Origin: Facklamia languida CCUG 37842
Lineage (GTDB): Bacteria; Bacillota; Bacilli; Lactobacillales; Aerococcaceae
Length of the DNA stretch: 64,000 nt
NCBI RefSeq assembly: GCF_000245795.1
Contig: NZ_JH601133.1
Span: 184,093-248,092, forward strand
Direction of reading: 5' to 3'
In this document: in pieces, positions 62,873-64,000 of the stretch
Layout of the letters: each line of letters opens with the position of its first letter
How positions within the stretch are numbered: position 1 is the first letter of the stretch
The notes under the pieces: generated by a model
The model's database searches: none
Told to the model about the DNA's origin: nothing
What the model saw: the letters and a program-made list of their open reading frames with translations, nothing else
Position numbers and translations under genes: made by a program

Positions 62873-63529
62873 ATGGCACGAAACGAACTAACTCCCCAAG
62901 AATTAGAGTTAAGAAAAGTAATTTCAAGCAATTTACTTTTTCTCCTTGAACAAAAAAATATTACTCAAGCGGATTTATCAGATAGACTTAAAATACCGAG
63001 AAGCACATTAAACGGTTATTTTAAAGGGACTTCAATACCTAGTCCCGAAAACGTTCAAAAACTATCAGATTTTTTCGAGGTTAAGAAATCTGATATTGAT
63101 CCAAGATTTAATAAAGTTTCTAATATTATCGAAATTAAGCAGACAAAATCAATCCCAATTCTAGGCGCTATTGCCTGTGGTGAACCAATACTCGCTCAAG
63201 AGAACATATCTGACACAATTCCATTCCCAGTTGAATCATTGCCAAATGGAGACCTTTTCTTCTTGAAAGCTCAAGGAGATAGCATGGAGCCTACTATAAA
63301 AGAGGACGCATTGGTATTGATCCGCAAACAAGAGGAGGTGGAGAACGGAGAGATAGCGGCCGTATTGGTTAACAGCAATACAGAAGCCACCTTGAAAAGG
63401 GTTCGGAAATTAGGCGACACTATTCTTTTAGAAGCAATCAATGAAGAATATTCACCATATCTTGTAAACAAAGAAAACCCTGCCAGAATTATTGGCAAGG
63501 CTGTGAAAGTGTTGAATGATTTATAAAGA
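62873..63529 (+). CDS. LexA/CI-type phage repressor with S24 autocleavage domain
   Basis: 217 residues plus stop (ending at about 63526). N-terminal XRE domain at about 15-75 (NITQADLSDRLKIPRSTLNGY), then a linker and an S24 peptidase domain: cleavage site Cys102-Gly103 in GAIACGEPILA, catalytic Ser137 in GDSMEPTIK and Lys175 in EATLKRV. RecA-stimulated self-cleavage after DNA damage is expected, which would release the element. Start at 62873 has GAGGTGG 6 nt upstream; a GTG three codons earlier overlaps that site. Low GC compared with the genes to the left, consistent with acquired DNA. Confidence 0.92.
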
Positions 63530-63543
63530 AAGGAGAAATAATA

Positions 63544-63672
63544 ATGAGCGATAAAAATATTAAACCAAAAGAAAAGAACACAAACAAAGAAATTCAAATA
63601 AGAGAACTTAAACAATTAGAAAAACAAATTGATAAGCATATCGAAGTATTCATTAGATTGAAGGATAAATAA
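63544..63672 (+). CDS. 42-residue charged protein, putative antitoxin partner of Doc
   Basis: Not long enough for common gene finders. Lys-rich and helical: SDKNIKPKEKNTNKEIQI then LKQLEKQIDKHIEVF. AAAGGAG ribosome site 8 nt upstream. Its stop is one base before the ATG of the Doc-type gene, so they are made together; the position in front of a toxin is that of an antitoxin, but there is no Phd-type DNA-binding domain. Role is inferred from context. Confidence 0.65.
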   Translation: MSDKNIKPKEKNTNKEIQIRELKQLEKQIDKHIEVFIRLKDK

Positions 63673-63673
63673 G

Positions 63674-64000
63674 ATGAATTATATTGATATAGAATTTGCA
63701 CTTAAAGTTCATGATATGATTATTGAAAAATCTGGGGGAATGGCAGGAATAAAAGACCAAGGGCAACTTGAAAGTGTTTTAACCCACATTCAAAATGATA
63801 TTTACTACCCTGGTTTTGAAGATAAATTAACCCACCTTATTTTTTCAATAATACAATTCCATATGTTTATTGACGGTAACAAGCGAACATCTATTTCACT
63901 AGGTTTATATTTCATGAATCTAAATCACTATACATTTGCTGATGACGATTTTATTCTCAATATGGAAGATATCGTTGTTGGAGTCGCAGAAGGAAAAATA
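63674..64000 (+). CDS. doc: Doc-type Fic-fold toxin (3' end cut by window)
   Basis: 109 codons visible, open to the window end; Doc proteins are about 125-130 residues, so most is present. Seen: YIDIEFALKVHDMIIEKSGG, GIKDQGQLESVL and the Fic-family active motif HMFIDGNKRTS with the catalytic His, then LGLYFMNLNHY. Doc phosphorylates EF-Tu and stops translation. AAGGAT ribosome site overlaps the end of the upstream 42-residue gene. Belongs to the mobile element carrying the repressor. Confidence 0.88.
   Translation, partial: MNYIDIEFALKVHDMIIEKSGGMAGIKDQGQLESVLTHIQNDIYYPGFEDKLTHLIFSIIQFHMFIDGNKRTSISLGLYFMNLNHYTFADDDFILNMEDIVVGVAEGKI

Overview
The window is chromosomal DNA of a low- to moderate-GC Firmicute, most probably of the order Lactobacillales (an Aerococcaceae- or Carnobacteriaceae-like organism; the species cannot be fixed from sequence alone). 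Pointers are the mevalonate-pathway pair mvaA/mvaS, the small lactic-acid-bacterial families EpuA, DUF3397, DUF1831 and IreB, MurT/GatD, a PyrR-type regulator, a T-box leader, and the Firmicute hit-yhaH-prsA-yhaM-yhaN-yhaO-yheA neighbourhood. An MreB/Mbl gene and a DNPR-type MurE point to a cell with lateral wall synthesis and possibly meso-DAP peptidoglycan.

Layout. (1) 1-9.5 kb, minus strand: division and cell wall cluster murA-mreB-epuA-DUF3397, then mraZ-rsmH-ftsL-pbp2-murE-mraY, with MraZ boxes inside the mraZ promoter. (2) 9.6-17.8 kb, minus: tdk-prfA-prmC-tsaC-glyA-upp, followed by mvaA-mvaS as a separate terminator-bounded unit where the ATP synthase operon sits in Bacillus. (3) 18.2-20.3 kb, plus: murT-gatD. 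(4) 20.3-26 kb, minus: an acidic secreted PepSY-like protein, then T-box-alaS-ireB-ruvX-DUF1292. (5) 26.4-35.8 kb: lipid kinase, recD2, the tRNA thiolation group (cysteine desulfurase, DUF1831, mnmA), rarA, 6S RNA and an isolated pyrR. (6) 36-42.4 kb, minus: ackA, a heterodimeric ABC exporter, two structured intergenic elements and a YitT-family protein. (7) 42.5-45.2 kb, minus: secreted proteins and a 28-residue membrane peptide with its own promoter and terminator. (8) 45.4-53.7 kb: hit, yhaH-like, prsA, a Cys/His-rich SRPBCC protein, yhaM, yhaN, yhaO, yheA. (9) 53.7-62.1 kb, minus: class A PBP, glycogen operon glgBCDA and, upstream of it, an orphan structured RNA with a consensus promoter and an intrinsic terminator. 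(10) 62.2-64 kb: edge of a temperate mobile element with a frameshifted Cro-like gene, a second Cro-like gene, a divergent LexA/CI-type repressor, four matching 20-bp operators, and a Doc-type toxin behind a 42-residue partner, cut by the window end.

How it fits together. Much of the window serves envelope building: precursor synthesis (murA, murE, mraY, murT/gatD), polymerisation and cross-linking (pbp2, class A PBP), positioning (mreB, ftsL), isoprenoid supply (mvaA/S) and folding of exported proteins (prsA). Several exported proteins, PrsA included, carry a signal peptide without lipobox and a Glu-rich acidic tail. The parts I consider least explained are the RNA at about 61.93-62.10 kb, the two structured elements at 41.1-41.4 kb, the 28-residue peptide gene at 43.9 kb and the four-operator lysogeny switch with the Doc module at the right edge.
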